Assembly (NCBI GenBank): GCA_009377865.1
Contig: WHTH01000036.1
Location: 1 to 44,590, forward strand
From: Pseudonocardiaceae bacterium
Lineage (GTDB): Bacteria > Actinomycetota > Actinomycetes > Mycobacteriales > Pseudonocardiaceae
Reading direction: 5' to 3'
Length of the DNA: 44,590 nucleotides
Under the pieces are notes generated by a model, which worked only from the letters and a program-made list of their open reading frames with translations, made no database searches and was not told the origin of the DNA. Position numbers and translations under genes: made by a program. Below, piece after piece: positions 15,633-24,534 of the stretch. Position 1 is the stretch's first letter. Every line of letters begins with the position of its first letter.

Positions 15633-16763
15633 GTGAGGCCCCGCCGCGGGCCGGGGCTGCGAGCCCGGCTGACCTTGCTGGCCACCGGGCTCGCGGCTGC
15701 GGTCAGCGGGTTGCTGTTGTGGCTGGGCTGGATGCTGGTCGGCGGTGTGATCGCGGCGGTGCCGCGGCTGCCACCCGGCACCGTCGTCGAGGTGGACGGC
15801 GCGCCGGTGGCCGCAGCGGACCTCGGCCCCGCCTTGCGAGACGCCGCGCGGGAGCAGCTGCTCACCGCGGGTGGCGTGGCGTTCCTGCTGGTGGTGCTCG
15901 CTACCGCGCTGCTCGCCTGGGTGATCACCGGGCAGGTGTTGCGGCCGCTGCAAGAGGTCACCGCCACTGCCCGGCGACTGTCCGCGGAGTCGTTGGGCGA
16001 GCGGCTGGCGTTGCCCGGCCCGCGCGACGAGGTCGCCGAACTCGCCGACACCTTCGACGCCATGCTCGACCGGCTGCAGGCGGCATTCGACGCGCAGCGC
16101 AGGTTCGTCGCCAATGCCAGCCACGAGCTGCGCACGCCGCTGGCGGTGATACGGACCGAGATCGACGTGACGCTGTCCGACCCGTCGGCCGATGACGCCG
16201 AGCTGCGCAGGATGGCCGGCGTGGTGCGGGACTCCTCGCTGCGGGCCCAGCAGCTCGTCGACGGGCTGCTGCTGCTGGCCCGCACCGAGAGCGCGGGTGT
16301 GCACACCTGCGAGCAGCTCGACCTCGCGTCGGTCGCCGGGGCCTCGCTGCGCAGCGTGGAGTCGGACGCGCGCTCCCGAGGCCTGCGCCTGATCGCCCGC
16401 AACTCCCCGGCGATCGCGGTGGGGGATCCCGCGCTGCTGGAGCGCGTGGTGGGCAACCTGGTGGAAAACGCGGTACGCCACAACGTCGACGGTGGCTGGG
16501 TGGAGGTGTGCACCCAGGCTGGCCCCGGCACCGGGGTGCTGCGCGTGTCCGGATCGGGGGAGCCGGTCGCGGCCGAAGACGTGGTGGGGTTGTTCGAGCC
16601 GTTCCGCCGTGGCGGGGTGGCGCGTACCGCGCGCGACGGCGCCGGCCTCGGGCTTTCGATCGTGCGCGCCGTGGTGACGGCACACGGCGGGACGGTGCAC
16701 GCGGAGCCCGTCGCCGGTGGCGGCCTGTCGGTCACCGTCGAGCTGCCGGCGGAACTCAGCTGA
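15633..16763 (+). CDS. Sensor histidine kinase
   Basis: This 376-aa membrane kinase partners the upstream regulator. It has two transmembrane segments (about residues 10-37 and 78-98) with a short extracytoplasmic loop of about 40 residues, a HAMP linker, the H-box NASHELRTPLAVIRTE, an N-box (GNLVENAVRHN) and the G2 box GAGLGLSIVRAV. The G1 region reads VSGSGEPVAAED, where relatives usually show N-T/S-G-P, so the adenine-binding Asp/Asn position looks changed. Its 3' end overlaps the convergent RNase D gene by 8 bases. The small sensor loop suggests detection at or within the membrane. Confidence 0.85.
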   Translation: MRPRRGPGLRARLTLLATGLAAAVSGLLLWLGWMLVGGVIAAVPRLPPGTVVEVDGAPVAAADLGPALRDAAREQLLTAGGVAFLLVVLATALLAWVITGQVLRPLQEVTATARRLSAESLGERLALPGPRDEVAELADTFDAMLDRLQAAFDAQRRFVANASHELRTPLAVIRTEIDVTLSDPSADDAELRRMAGVVRDSSLRAQQLVDGLLLLARTESAGVHTCEQLDLASVAGASLRSVESDARSRGLRLIARNSPAIAVGDPALLERVVGNLVENAVRHNVDGGWVEVCTQAGPGTGVLRVSGSGEPVAAEDVVGLFEPFRRGGVARTARDGAGLGLSIVRAVVTAHGGTVHAEPVAGGGLSVTVELPAELS

Positions 16764-17922
16764 CCCGGGGCGGTTCGGTGTGCAATGCCTCGGTCAGCGG
16801 CGCGGCGGTGAGCTCGCGCTGCCACGGCCTGGCACCTCCGGCGCGCAGCATGCCGTCCACGGTCGCTGTGTCGACGACGGCGGGAGGCTGCCAGCACAGC
16901 CGGCGCACCAGCTCGGGCGCCAGCAGGTTCTGCACCGGAAGCTGGTGGCGTTCCGCGAGCTCGGTGAGCGCCTCGCGGGCGGCGGAAAGCCGCGCGGCCG
17001 CAGCGGGGTCGCGGTCCTCCCAGCGGCTCGCCGGCGGCGGCCCACCCGACGGCGGGTGGGTGGCCGGCAGCTCGCCGGCGGGCAGCACGCGCGCCGCCTG
17101 CAGCGCGGCCGACCAGGTCCGGGCCCGCCGTCGCTGCGCTCGCCCGCCGAACACCGGCAGCGCCAGCAGCGCCGCCTCGTCGGCGGGGTCGGCCAGCGCG
17201 GCCGTCATGATGGACGAGTCGGGCAGCACCCGCCCCGGGGCGAGGTCACTGTCCCTGGCGATCTGCTCGCGGGCCATCCACAGTTCCCGTATCGCGGCGA
17301 GCTGGCGCGGCTTGCGAACCCGGTGGATGCCCGACGTGCGACGCCACGGGTCAGCGCGCGGTGGCGGGGGACCGGCGGTCCGGACGGCCTCGAACTCCTC
17401 GGTGGCCCATTCGGTCTTGCCCTGCGCCTCGAGCTCGGCCGCCATCGCATCGCGCAGCGGCAGCAGCAGCTCGACGTCGAGCGCGGCGTAGGTCAGCCAC
17501 TCGCGGGGTAGCGGGCGGCGGGACCAGTCCGCGGCGCCGTGCCCCTTCTCCAGCTGGTAGCCGAGCAGCTGCTCGACCAGCGGGCCCAGCCCCACCCGCT
17601 CGAAGCCGGCCAGCCGTCCGGCAAGCTCGGTGTCGAACAGCGCTGCCGGTTCCAGTCCGAGCTCGGCCAGCGACGGCAGGTCCTGCGAGGCGGCGTGCAG
17701 CACCCACTCCAGCGGGTTGAGGACCTCCGTGAGTGCCGACAAGCCGTCCACGGCGGTCGGGTCCAGCAGCACGGTGCCGCTACCGGCACGGCGCAGCTGC
17801 ACCAGGTAGGCGCGCTGCGAGTAGCGGTACCCCGAGGCGCGCTCGGTGTCGACCGCGACGGGGCCGGTGCCGACCGCCAGCGATCCGGCGACTGCGTCGA
17901 GCGCTGCGTGTGTCGCCACCAC
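16756..17922 (-). CDS. rnd: Ribonuclease D with HRDC domain
   Basis: This 388-aa protein has a DEDD 3'-5' exonuclease domain: Exo I VAVDTERASGYRYSQRAYLV, Exo II with HAASQDLPSL, and Exo III YAALDVELLLPLRD with the catalytic Tyr/Asp. It continues into an HRDC domain (about residues 215-295, RKPRQLAAIRELWMAREQIA) and a second helical region. It trims structured RNA ends. The GTG at 17922 has GGAG before it. However, the frame continues upstream without a stop to a CTG at 17979 that overlaps the stop of the LuxR gene, and the added residues resemble family N-termini. Position matches Rv2681. Confidence 0.88.
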   Translation of the reverse strand: MVATHAALDAVAGSLAVGTGPVAVDTERASGYRYSQRAYLVQLRRAGSGTVLLDPTAVDGLSALTEVLNPLEWVLHAASQDLPSLAELGLEPAALFDTELAGRLAGFERVGLGPLVEQLLGYQLEKGHGAADWSRRPLPREWLTYAALDVELLLPLRDAMAAELEAQGKTEWATEEFEAVRTAGPPPPRADPWRRTSGIHRVRKPRQLAAIRELWMAREQIARDSDLAPGRVLPDSSIMTAALADPADEAALLALPVFGGRAQRRRARTWSAALQAARVLPAGELPATHPPSGGPPPASRWEDRDPAAAARLSAAREALTELAERHQLPVQNLLAPELVRRLCWQPPAVVDTATVDGMLRAGGARPWQRELTAAPLTEALHTEPPRVS

Positions 17923-17975
17923 CGGCGGGACTCCGTCGACCGGTGTGAGCAGCGGGACCGGTGCTGATGTCTCGC

Positions 17976-18692
17976 TCAGCGGATGACCCCGCCCCGCATC
18001 GCCAGTGCCACCATCTGTGCCCGGTCGCCGGTGCCGAGCTTGCGACCGATCCGGGACAGGTGGCTTTTGACAGTCAGCGCGGACAGGCTCAGCGTGTCGC
18101 CGATCTCCTTGTTCGACTGACCGTCGGCGACCAGCTGCAGGACCTCGACCTCCCGTGCCGACAGCTCTTGCGGCGTGTTGTCGGTGCCCGTGACCCTCGT
18201 TCCCGAGGCATGCATCGGTGCGACACCCGTGTCGGCGTACACCTCGCCCTCGAGCACCCGCCGCACGCCGTCGGTCACCATCGCGGGCGAGGCCGATTTG
18301 AGCAGGTAAGCTTGGGCGCCGGCTTGGAAAGCCGAGCGCACCGCACCCGGTTCGTCGGACGAGGCGAGCACCACGATGCGTTGCCAGCCCTGCGAGCGGA
18401 GCTCACACAGCAGGTCCAGTCCGCTGCCATCGGGTAGTGCGAGGTCGAGTACCGCGAGATCACACGGCCCGGAAGCGAGCGCATGTGTCCTCGCCCCGGC
18501 CACCGAGGCGGCCTCGTGGACGGTGCCGGCGCCCATCGAAGCCAGTCGGGAGGCGATCGCCTCCCGCAGCAGCGGGTGATCGTCGACCACCAACGCCGAG
18601 AACAGTTCCTCCCGCGGATGCGGGACCAATGACGCCGGCACGGCGCCGGACGGTGTCGACCGGACGGCCGCACCGTATCCGACAGCAGCCAC
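17976..18692 (-). CDS. LuxR-type (NarL-family) response regulator
   Basis: This 238-aa protein has a receiver domain (about residues 30-150: ALVVDDHPLLREAI, LAVLDLALPDGSGL with the phosphoacceptor Asp, VLASSDEPGAV, YLLKSASP) and a LuxR helix-turn-helix (LSAREVEVLQLVADGQSNKE, LSALTVKSHLSRIGRKLG). No sensor kinase is adjacent, so it is an orphan regulator. It lies directly upstream of the RNase D gene on the same strand. The upstream region carries nested inverted repeats around CGTACG that could be its own operator. Confidence 0.85.
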   Translation of the reverse strand: MAAVGYGAAVRSTPSGAVPASLVPHPREELFSALVVDDHPLLREAIASRLASMGAGTVHEAASVAGARTHALASGPCDLAVLDLALPDGSGLDLLCELRSQGWQRIVVLASSDEPGAVRSAFQAGAQAYLLKSASPAMVTDGVRRVLEGEVYADTGVAPMHASGTRVTGTDNTPQELSAREVEVLQLVADGQSNKEIGDTLSLSALTVKSHLSRIGRKLGTGDRAQMVALAMRGGVIR

Positions 18693-18738
18693 GTCGCTAC
18701 CTCCCTGGAGTCGGTCGTGCCCCCGACCGCACCGGGAC

Positions 18739-18896
18739 CCCGTACGAATAGCCGCGCCGCCATTCGTCCGAGGGTGGTGTCGTACGGGAGACTAGCTGCC
18801 TGAAGGGGTTAGCGGGAGCATTGAGCGCGGGAACTTCGGGGTCTCGGCGTGGCTTACGCGATCGGCGGTCGCACGATCGGAGGGGGAGTGCGTACG
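18739..18896. promoter_or_regulatory. CGTACG-centred inverted repeats upstream of the LuxR regulator
   Basis: CCCGTACGA (18739-18747) and TCGTACGGG (18780-18788) form a perfect 9-base inverted repeat. Inside it, ACGAAT and ATTCGT form a second dyad with a 12-base loop. A third CGTACG lies at 18891-18896. The sites lie 47-200 bases upstream of the regulator's start. The rest of 18693-18934 shows no gene. Confidence 0.4.
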
Positions 18897-18934
18897 GCTG
18901 TAACGCTGCTCCGCGCTAGGACGACGTCATCGGG

Positions 18935-19507
18935 TTAGCCGTCTGCGTTGCGGTGAGCGAGTGCCGCGACACCGACCGGTGGCAGGCCGGCGGCGAAGGC
19001 GATCAGCTCGCAGAAGGCGTCCGCGTGTGGGTCCAGGTCCTCGCCGAGTGGGGTCCATGACGCGCGCAACTCCAGGTCGGCGGAGCGTGGCGGCCCGGCG
19101 ATGTCGCCGAACCGGGCGGACGAGGTCTGGGTGACCGTACCGCCGAGCGCGGCATGTTCGGCGCCCGCACCCTGCAGCGCCTCGGTGAGCCATGACCACC
19201 CCACCTCGGGCAGCAGCGGATCACCGGCGAACTCGGTCTCGAGGTCGGCACGCAGATACACGACAATGCGCAGGACGCCATCCCAGGCATCCTGGCCGGC
19301 GGGATCGTGTAGCAGGACCAGCCGTGCGCTCACCAGCTCGGGCTCGTCGTCGCCGACGTGCGCGCCGAGTGCATGCGCCCACGGTGCCAGCCGCTGCGGC
19401 GGCTTGACAGGCGTGAGCCGCACCTCGGGACGGGGCCGAATCCGGTCCAGTGCGGCGACCGCGCGGCGGAAGACAGCGGGCGGCTGTGGTGTAGCGGGCA
19501 CTGTCAC
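18935..19507 (-). CDS. DUF3000 protein
   Basis: This 190-aa protein of the actinobacterial DUF3000 family (Rv2680 position) has no known function. Conserved stretches include [32 protein letters not shown] and a C-terminal [20 protein letters not shown]. No membrane segment or signal peptide is visible. The GTG at 19507 overlaps the stop of the small zinc-ribbon gene in a GTGA, so it is translationally coupled to it. The pair diverges from hemE. Confidence 0.85.
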   Translation of the reverse strand: MTVPATPQPPAVFRRAVAALDRIRPRPEVRLTPVKPPQRLAPWAHALGAHVGDDEPELVSARLVLLHDPAGQDAWDGVLRIVVYLRADLETEFAGDPLLPEVGWSWLTEALQGAGAEHAALGGTVTQTSSARFGDIAGPPRSADLELRASWTPLGEDLDPHADAFCELIAFAAGLPPVGVAALAHRNADG

Positions 19508-19713
19508 GACGCCCGCGGCGGCTGGTACTCGTCCGCACCGGCCGGAGCAGGGGAGTACCACCACAGCTCGATGCCGTCCCCGCATTCGCAGCACACCCCG
19601 ACCGGTCCCGGGTCCCCTGGCAGCACCACGGTCTCCACCGTGGTGTCGACCCGGCACCCGGGGCACCAGGCGATGTCGATGCCGACCTGCTGGACGTCCT
19701 GGCCGCGACGCAC
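19504..19713 (-). CDS. Small zinc-ribbon protein coupled to DUF3000
   Basis: I do not recognise this 69-aa protein. It has two cysteine pairs, CPGC (about residues 17-20) and CCECG (about 41-45), spaced as in a zinc ribbon, and an acidic Tyr/Trp-rich end ([13 protein letters not shown]). GGGAGG lies five bases before the GTG at 19713, a strong ribosome site. Its stop overlaps the DUF3000 start. The codon pattern is typical of the genome. A partner role with DUF3000 is inference from coupling. Confidence 0.6.
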   Translation of the reverse strand: MRRGQDVQQVGIDIAWCPGCRVDTTVETVVLPGDPGPVGVCCECGDGIELWWYSPAPAGADEYQPPRAS

Positions 19714-19811
19714 ACACACCTCCCGCTGGCGGTGAGATTCTCCGGCGAATGGGACAACGATCCCACGACGGCCCCGACGCGCGGATCCGCCACGCCGGGG
19801 TACGTGCGACG

Positions 19812-20954
19812 ATGACTGCAGCAATGATGAACGCTCAGGGACCCCACGCCCAGACGACGGACGCCCAAACCACGGACGCCCAGACGCCCCGGCCGGCAGT
19901 GCCGCCGACCGCGCGCCGCGAGCTGACCGACGCGCCGCTGCTCGTCGCGGCCCGTGGCGAGCGCCCGGACCGCCCGCCGGTGTGGTTCATGCGGCAGGCG
20001 GGCCGGTCGCTTCCCGAGTACCGCGAACTGCGCGTCGGCATCCCCATGCTGCAGGCATGCATGACCCCCGAGTTGGTCTGCGAGATCACCGTGCAGCCGG
20101 TGCGCAGGCACGGCGTCGACGCGGCGATCCTGTTCAGCGACATCGTCGTGCCGCTGCACGCCGCCGGCATCGCGCTCGACATCGTGCCCGGCACCGGCCC
20201 CGTCGTCGATTTCCCTGTGCGCGATGCCGCCGATGTCGCCGCACTGCCGCGGCTGGACCCGGACGGTGTCGAGCCGGTCGCCCGTGCCGTGCGGCTGCTG
20301 GTGGCCGAGCTGGGCGGCGTCCCGCTGATCGGGTTCGCGGGTGCGCCGTTCACACTGGCCTCCTACCTCATCGAGGGCGGGCCGAGCCGCAACCACGAGC
20401 GGACCAAGGCGCTGATGCACGCCGACCCCGAGGTGTGGCACGCGCTGCTGGCGCATCTCGCCGAGCTGACGCTCGCCTTCCTGACCGCGCAGGTCGAGGC
20501 CGGCGTCGACGCCGTGCAGCTGTTCGACTCCTGGGCGGGGGTACTGTCGGAGCGCGACTACCGCGAGTTCGTCCTGCCGCACTCGTCCCGTGTGCTCGGT
20601 GGGCTGGCCGCAGCCGATCTGCCGCGAATCCACTTCGGGGTCGGCACCGGGGAGCTGCTCGGCGCGATGGCTCAGGCCGGCGCCGACGTGGTGGGCGTCG
20701 ACTGGCGGGTGCCGCTGGATGCCGCCGCGCAGCGGATTCGCGTCGCCCGTCCCGGCCGCCCCGTGGTGCTGCAGGGCAACCTGGACCCGGCGCTGCTCGG
20801 CGCCGGGCCGGAGGCCGTGGAGCGTGAGGTGCGCCGGACGGTGGCCGAGGGTCGAGTCGCCGACGGGCACATCGTCAACCTCGGTCATGGCGTGCTCCCT
20901 GACACCGACCCGACGATGCTGACCCGGGTCGTGGAGCTGGTGCACTCGTTGTGA
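19812..20954 (+). CDS. hemE: Uroporphyrinogen decarboxylase
   Basis: This 380-aa cytoplasmic enzyme converts uroporphyrinogen III to coproporphyrinogen III. Signature regions are [20 protein letters not shown] near residue 55 (phosphate-binding arginines), the catalytic aspartate in [29 protein letters not shown] and the C-terminal [10 protein letters not shown]. The N-terminal 30 residues include a TTDAQ repeat, are family-atypical and are probably disordered; ATGs at 19824 and 19827 are alternatives. The hemY GTG overlaps its stop, so hemE-hemY is one operon. Confidence 0.95.
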   Translation: MTAAMMNAQGPHAQTTDAQTTDAQTPRPAVPPTARRELTDAPLLVAARGERPDRPPVWFMRQAGRSLPEYRELRVGIPMLQACMTPELVCEITVQPVRRHGVDAAILFSDIVVPLHAAGIALDIVPGTGPVVDFPVRDAADVAALPRLDPDGVEPVARAVRLLVAELGGVPLIGFAGAPFTLASYLIEGGPSRNHERTKALMHADPEVWHALLAHLAELTLAFLTAQVEAGVDAVQLFDSWAGVLSERDYREFVLPHSSRVLGGLAAADLPRIHFGVGTGELLGAMAQAGADVVGVDWRVPLDAAAQRIRVARPGRPVVLQGNLDPALLGAGPEAVEREVRRTVAEGRVADGHIVNLGHGVLPDTDPTMLTRVVELVHSL

Positions 20955-22414
20955 CCCCGACCAGCGCAGCCGGCATGCCCGGTGGATCCAGCGTGGCGGT
21001 GGTCGGCGGGGGGATCTCGGGGCTCGCTGCGGCCTACCGGCTGCGCCGGCTGCTCGGCCCCGAGGCGCGGATCACGCTGATCGAGGGTTCGCCCCGGCTG
21101 GGCGGGGCGGTGCGCACCGTCGAGCTGGCCGGCACGCCCTACGACATCGGCGCCGAGGCGTTCCTGGTCCGCCGCCCGGAGGCCGCCGCACTGGCGTCGG
21201 AGCTCGGCCTCGGTGACCAGGTGGTACATCCCACACCGGTGGGCCCGATGGTCCGGGCGGGTGGGCGCACCGTGGCGTTGCCGCGCCGCACCGTGATGGG
21301 GGTGCCCGCCGACCCCGGCGAGGTCGCCGCGGTGCTGTCGCAGCGGGGGCTGGCGCGGCTGGCAGCCGAACCGGGCACACCGCTGCGGTGGGAGCCCGGT
21401 GCCGACGTCGCGGTGGGGCAGCTGGTCCGGCGGCATTGCGGCGACGAGGTGGTCGAGCGGCTGGTGGATCCGCTGCTCGGCGGGGTCTACGCGGGCCGAG
21501 CCGATGCGCTCGGGCTGCGGGCAACGCTGCCCGGGCTGGCCGGTGCCCTCGACAGGGGGTTCGGCTCGGTGCGGGCCGCGGCGGCCGAGGTGCTGCCGCC
21601 GGCCGCCCCCGGGCCGGTGTTCGGGGCGCTGCGCGACGGGCTCGGACGGCTCGTCGACGCTCTGGTCGACGCCGCGGCACTCGTGCTGCGGCTCGGCGCT
21701 CCCGTGCGGGCGCTGTCCCGCCGCCCCCTCGTGAGTGGTCATGCGAGCCGGGACTCGAATCGCCAGTCACAGGGTGGATGGCGGCTGGAGCTGGGCAGCG
21801 CGGCAGCGCCGGAGCATCTCGACGTCGACGCCGTGCTGCTCGCGGTGCCCGCTCCTGCGCTGCGGCGGCTGCTAGACGGCATCGCGCCCGCGGCGTCGAC
21901 CGCGGCCGGCACCGTCGGGGTGGCCTCGTCGGTCGTGGTCGGTCTCGCGCTGCCCGCCGACGCGGCCGAGACGCTGCCTGCCGCCTCCGGGGTGCTGATC
22001 GGCTCGGCCGAACCGCTCACCGCCAAGGCGTTCACCTTCTCCAGCCGCAAGTGGGCGCACGCTCGCGGTGACGGGGTGCTGCTGGTGCGGGGGTCGCTCG
22101 GGCGCCACGGTGAGGTGAGCGCGCTGCAGCGGGATGACGCAGAGCTGGTCGCCGCCGTGCGCGACGACCTCGCCGCGCTGACCGGCGTGACCGCCGAGCC
22201 GATCGATGCAGTGGTGGCCCGCTGGGGCGGCGGGCTGCCGCAGTACGCCCCAGGCCACCTCGACACCGTCGCCACGATCGAGTCTGCTGTCGCCGCGCAG
22301 CCCGGTCTCGCTGTCGCGGGGGCAACCCTGCACGGCGTCGGAATCCCGGCCTGCGTCGCCACTGCCGACGCCGCAGCGGAACGGATCGCTGCGCACCTCC
22401 ACCGGGCGAGGTGA
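20951..22414 (+). CDS. hemY: Coproporphyrinogen III oxidase (HemY/CgoX type)
   Basis: This 487-aa FAD enzyme of the coproporphyrin-dependent heme pathway oxidises coproporphyrinogen III to coproporphyrin III; the older name is protoporphyrinogen oxidase. The FAD-binding start is [20 protein letters not shown] with a glutamate in [14 protein letters not shown], followed by [16 protein letters not shown]. The C-terminal FAD contact is in [20 protein letters not shown]. The presence of hemQ nearby supports the coproporphyrin route. A 40-base hairpin-like segment sits in frame at 21731-21770 and adds about 14 residues. The GTG start overlaps the hemE stop. Confidence 0.92.
   Translation: MTPTSAAGMPGGSSVAVVGGGISGLAAAYRLRRLLGPEARITLIEGSPRLGGAVRTVELAGTPYDIGAEAFLVRRPEAAALASELGLGDQVVHPTPVGPMVRAGGRTVALPRRTVMGVPADPGEVAAVLSQRGLARLAAEPGTPLRWEPGADVAVGQLVRRHCGDEVVERLVDPLLGGVYAGRADALGLRATLPGLAGALDRGFGSVRAAAAEVLPPAAPGPVFGALRDGLGRLVDALVDAAALVLRLGAPVRALSRRPLVSGHASRDSNRQSQGGWRLELGSAAAPEHLDVDAVLLAVPAPALRRLLDGIAPAASTAAGTVGVASSVVVGLALPADAAETLPAASGVLIGSAEPLTAKAFTFSSRKWAHARGDGVLLVRGSLGRHGEVSALQRDDAELVAAVRDDLAALTGVTAEPIDAVVARWGGGLPQYAPGHLDTVATIESAVAAQPGLAVAGATLHGVGIPACVATADAAAERIAAHLHRAR
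21731..21770. repeat. Palindromic insert inside hemY
   Basis: The segment starts GTGA and ends TCAC, with CGAG (21744-21747) and CTCG (21754-21757) around a 6-base loop and half-matching 9-base flanks. It encodes a polar stretch ([13 protein letters not shown]) out of character with the Ala/Leu-rich neighbourhood. It looks like a small repeat element inserted in frame. No second copy was found by eye in the window. Confidence 0.4.
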
Positions 22415-22832
22415 GGGGGTTCAGTCGGCCAGCCGGGCCAGGGCCAGGTCGACCGGCCCCTGTGAGGAACCTTCGGTCCAGGACAGGTGACCGGAGAACG
22501 GGGCCAGGACGGAACGCATCGTGGCCGGGATGCGGCACAGGCAGCGCACGCAGGCCCAGGATCCGCGCCGGCCCGGTGAGCAGATATCTGCCGGGGCGTG
22601 CCACTCGACACGCTCTGGGCATGACCGGATGGCCGACATTGGCCGAAGCGGCAGCCTGACCGGACCAGGTATCGGCGCTCGCGAGGAGCGGGCCGGCCAA
22701 CTGGTCCGTGGCACCCTCCGCTCGGCCGGGGCGCCGCTCGGCGCGGGCTTCCTACAGCGGCTCGACCGCGGGCCAGCGCCGTGTGGCGGCCCGATCGGCA
22801 AGCCGGGCGCGGCAGCTCGCGCGTGACGTGGC
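22415..22832. other. Gap between hemY and the toxin-antitoxin genes
   Basis: About 420 bases hold no gene I can defend. A minus-strand frame ending at 22421 includes WACVRCLCRIPATMRS and SWTEGSSQGPVDLALARL, which looks protein-like, but it has no clear start or ribosome site. It may be a decayed small gene. Confidence 0.3.
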
Positions 22833-22838
22833 GTGGCG

Positions 22839-22859
22839 GTAGCTCAGATGCGCTACACT
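22839..22859 (+). promoter_or_regulatory. Operator and -10 of the toxin-antitoxin operon
   Basis: GTAGC (22839-22843) and GCTAC (22852-22856) form an inverted repeat that runs into TACACT (22854-22859), a good -10. Autorepression by the antitoxin is the expected mode for such operons. Confidence 0.4.
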
Positions 22860-22892
22860 TGCGGTACAGGAGAGTCAGGCGAGGAGGTCGTT

Positions 22893-23312
22893 ATGGCACA
22901 GAGCACGTCCTTTCGGATCAGTGATGCAGCCAAGCGCCGTTTGTCCAGTCATGCCGCGCTGGAGGGGATCAGTGCCACGGCGCTTCTCGACAGGCTGATC
23001 GTGGAAGGTGTCGATCAACTCGAGCACCCGGGCGTCATCTTTCGAGGCCCTGCGCACGATCGTCGTGCTGCCCTCGCGGCCGGGCCGGATGTGTGGGAGG
23101 TCGTCTCTCGCTTGCAGGAGCTCGACGGTCACGAAGAGGAACGCATCGCGGTGTTGAGTGAGGAGTCCGAACTGCATCCGCGACTGATTCGTATCGCCGT
23201 CGAGTACGCGGTCGAGCATCCGGACGAGGTCCGGAAGCGGATCGATCGCAATCGAGATCTGGCTGAGCGGAGTCGCCGTGCCGCCGAGCAGCGTGCCGTT
23301 CTGATCGCGTGA
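22893..23312 (+). CDS. Antitoxin-like protein of a DUF5615-type module
   Basis: This 139-aa protein starts STSFRISDAAKRRLSSHAAL, a ribbon-helix-helix-like DNA-binding segment, followed by GISATALLDRLIVEGVDQLE. The C-terminal half (LHPRLIRIAVEYAVEHPDEV) resembles the uncharacterised-antitoxin helix set found before DUF5615 genes. GAGGAGG precedes the ATG at 22893, so the in-frame start at 22833 is rejected. The stop overlaps the toxin start. Base composition is less GC-rich than the flanking heme genes, which suggests acquisition. Confidence 0.7.
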   Translation: MAQSTSFRISDAAKRRLSSHAALEGISATALLDRLIVEGVDQLEHPGVIFRGPAHDRRAALAAGPDVWEVVSRLQELDGHEEERIAVLSEESELHPRLIRIAVEYAVEHPDEVRKRIDRNRDLAERSRRAAEQRAVLIA

Positions 23313-23641
23313 CCGCCTTCTTGATCGACGAGATGTTTCCTGCGGCGACCGCCGGGTTGCTCCGCGAGAACTACGACCACGATGCCGTCCACGTCTTCGA
23401 GGTCGGGCTACGCGCCGCCGACGCGGAGAGCGCGGCGATGGCCCGCGCGGAAGGCCGCGCCGTCGTCACCGAGAACGTGGCGGACTTCTCGGCCGAACGC
23501 GATGCTGTGCTGGTGTTCGTCCTCAAGAGGAACTTGCCTGCTGGTGGTGCTCAGGCCAAAGCGCTCGCGAAAGTCCTCGATGACTGGGCACGAGCCCACC
23601 CGCGACCCTACGTCGGGCCCCACTGGCCACGCATCGTCTGA
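23309..23641 (+). CDS. PIN-like toxin, DUF5615 family
   Basis: This 110-aa protein shows the DUF5615 PIN-like layout: FLIDEMFP at the start with acidic residues of the first strand, [20 protein letters not shown] and VVTENVADF in the core, all near expected PIN metal-site positions. PIN-like toxins are Mg2+-dependent RNases. It overlaps the antitoxin in a GTGA and follows it as antitoxin-then-toxin order predicts. The module lies between hemY and hemQ, which are adjacent in M. tuberculosis. Confidence 0.75.
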   Translation: MTAFLIDEMFPAATAGLLRENYDHDAVHVFEVGLRAADAESAAMARAEGRAVVTENVADFSAERDAVLVFVLKRNLPAGGAQAKALAKVLDDWARAHPRPYVGPHWPRIV

Positions 23642-23765
23642 CCCTGGTGCTGGAGGCCGCGCAGCGGCTTGTGCCCGGTCGGCCGGCCGAGGCGCCAGGT
23701 CACGCGCAGCAGCTGGCGTTGTGACCTCATCTCTCGTGGCACGGTCCCGGTGGGACGATGGGGGA

Positions 23766-24461
23766 ATGCCTCGCCTCGATTACGCCGCGCTGAACTCCAC
23801 GATCCGTTACACGATGTGGTCCGTGTTCCGGGTCGAACCCGGGCGCCTGGGGGAGGACCGCCCGACCACCGGGCGCGAGGCCGAGCACTGCCTCGACGCG
23901 CTGGCGGGCAAGGGGGTCGAGGTCCGGGGGGTCTACGACCTCGCGGGGATGCGCGCCGACGCCGACTACATGGTGTGGTGGCACGCCGAGGAGATCGAGG
24001 CGCTGCAGGCGGCCTACGCCGAACTGCGCCGGTCGACCGCGTTGGGCCGGGCGAGCGTGCCGGTGTGGTCGAACGTCGCGCTGCACCGGCCTGCCGAGTT
24101 CAACAAGAGCCACGTGCCCGCGTTCCTGGCGGGGGAGAAGCCTGGCCGCTACGTGAGCGTCTACCCGTTCGTGCGGTCCTACGAGTGGTACCTGCTGCCC
24201 GACGACGAGCGCCGCGAGCTGCTGGCCGAGCACGGCAAGCAGGCCCGCGACTACCCCGACGTGCGCGCCAACACCGTCGCGTCGTTCAGTCTCGGTGACT
24301 ACGAGTGGATCCTGGCCTTCGAGGCCGACGAGCTGCACCGCATCGTCGACCTGATGCGGGCGCTTCGGGCCAGCCGGGCGCGCCGGCACGTCCGCGAGGA
24401 AGTGCCGTTCTTCACCGGGCCTCGGGTGCCGGTCACCGAGCTCGTCGCCGCGTTGCCCTAG
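23766..24461 (+). CDS. hemQ: Coproheme decarboxylase
   Basis: This 231-aa chlorite-dismutase-like protein decarboxylates coproheme III to heme b with H2O2 in the last step of the coproporphyrin-dependent pathway. The tyrosine in [10 protein letters not shown] (about residue 123) fits the catalytic radical Tyr, and the histidine in [13 protein letters not shown] (about 146) fits the proximal heme ligand. Other conserved pieces are [14 protein letters not shown] and [11 protein letters not shown]. The ATG at 23766 is the natural family start. It completes the hemE-hemY-hemQ set despite the inserted toxin module. Confidence 0.93.
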   Translation: MPRLDYAALNSTIRYTMWSVFRVEPGRLGEDRPTTGREAEHCLDALAGKGVEVRGVYDLAGMRADADYMVWWHAEEIEALQAAYAELRRSTALGRASVPVWSNVALHRPAEFNKSHVPAFLAGEKPGRYVSVYPFVRSYEWYLLPDDERRELLAEHGKQARDYPDVRANTVASFSLGDYEWILAFEADELHRIVDLMRALRASRARRHVREEVPFFTGPRVPVTELVAALP

Positions 24462-24534
24462 CGTCGCGGTGGCGCAGCATCGCCACGTCAGGGCGGGAAA
24501 CCGTCCGAAACACAGGACGACTGGAGGAGAGACG

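Noticed and set aside
19101-19811. Long upstream extension of the hemE frame
   Set aside because: It runs through DUF3000 and the zinc-ribbon gene and shows no conserved sequence. The family start lies near 19812.
22421-22640. Cysteine-containing minus-strand frame after hemY
   Set aside because: Protein-like in part, but with no start signal and no recognisable family. Noted in the intergenic entry only.
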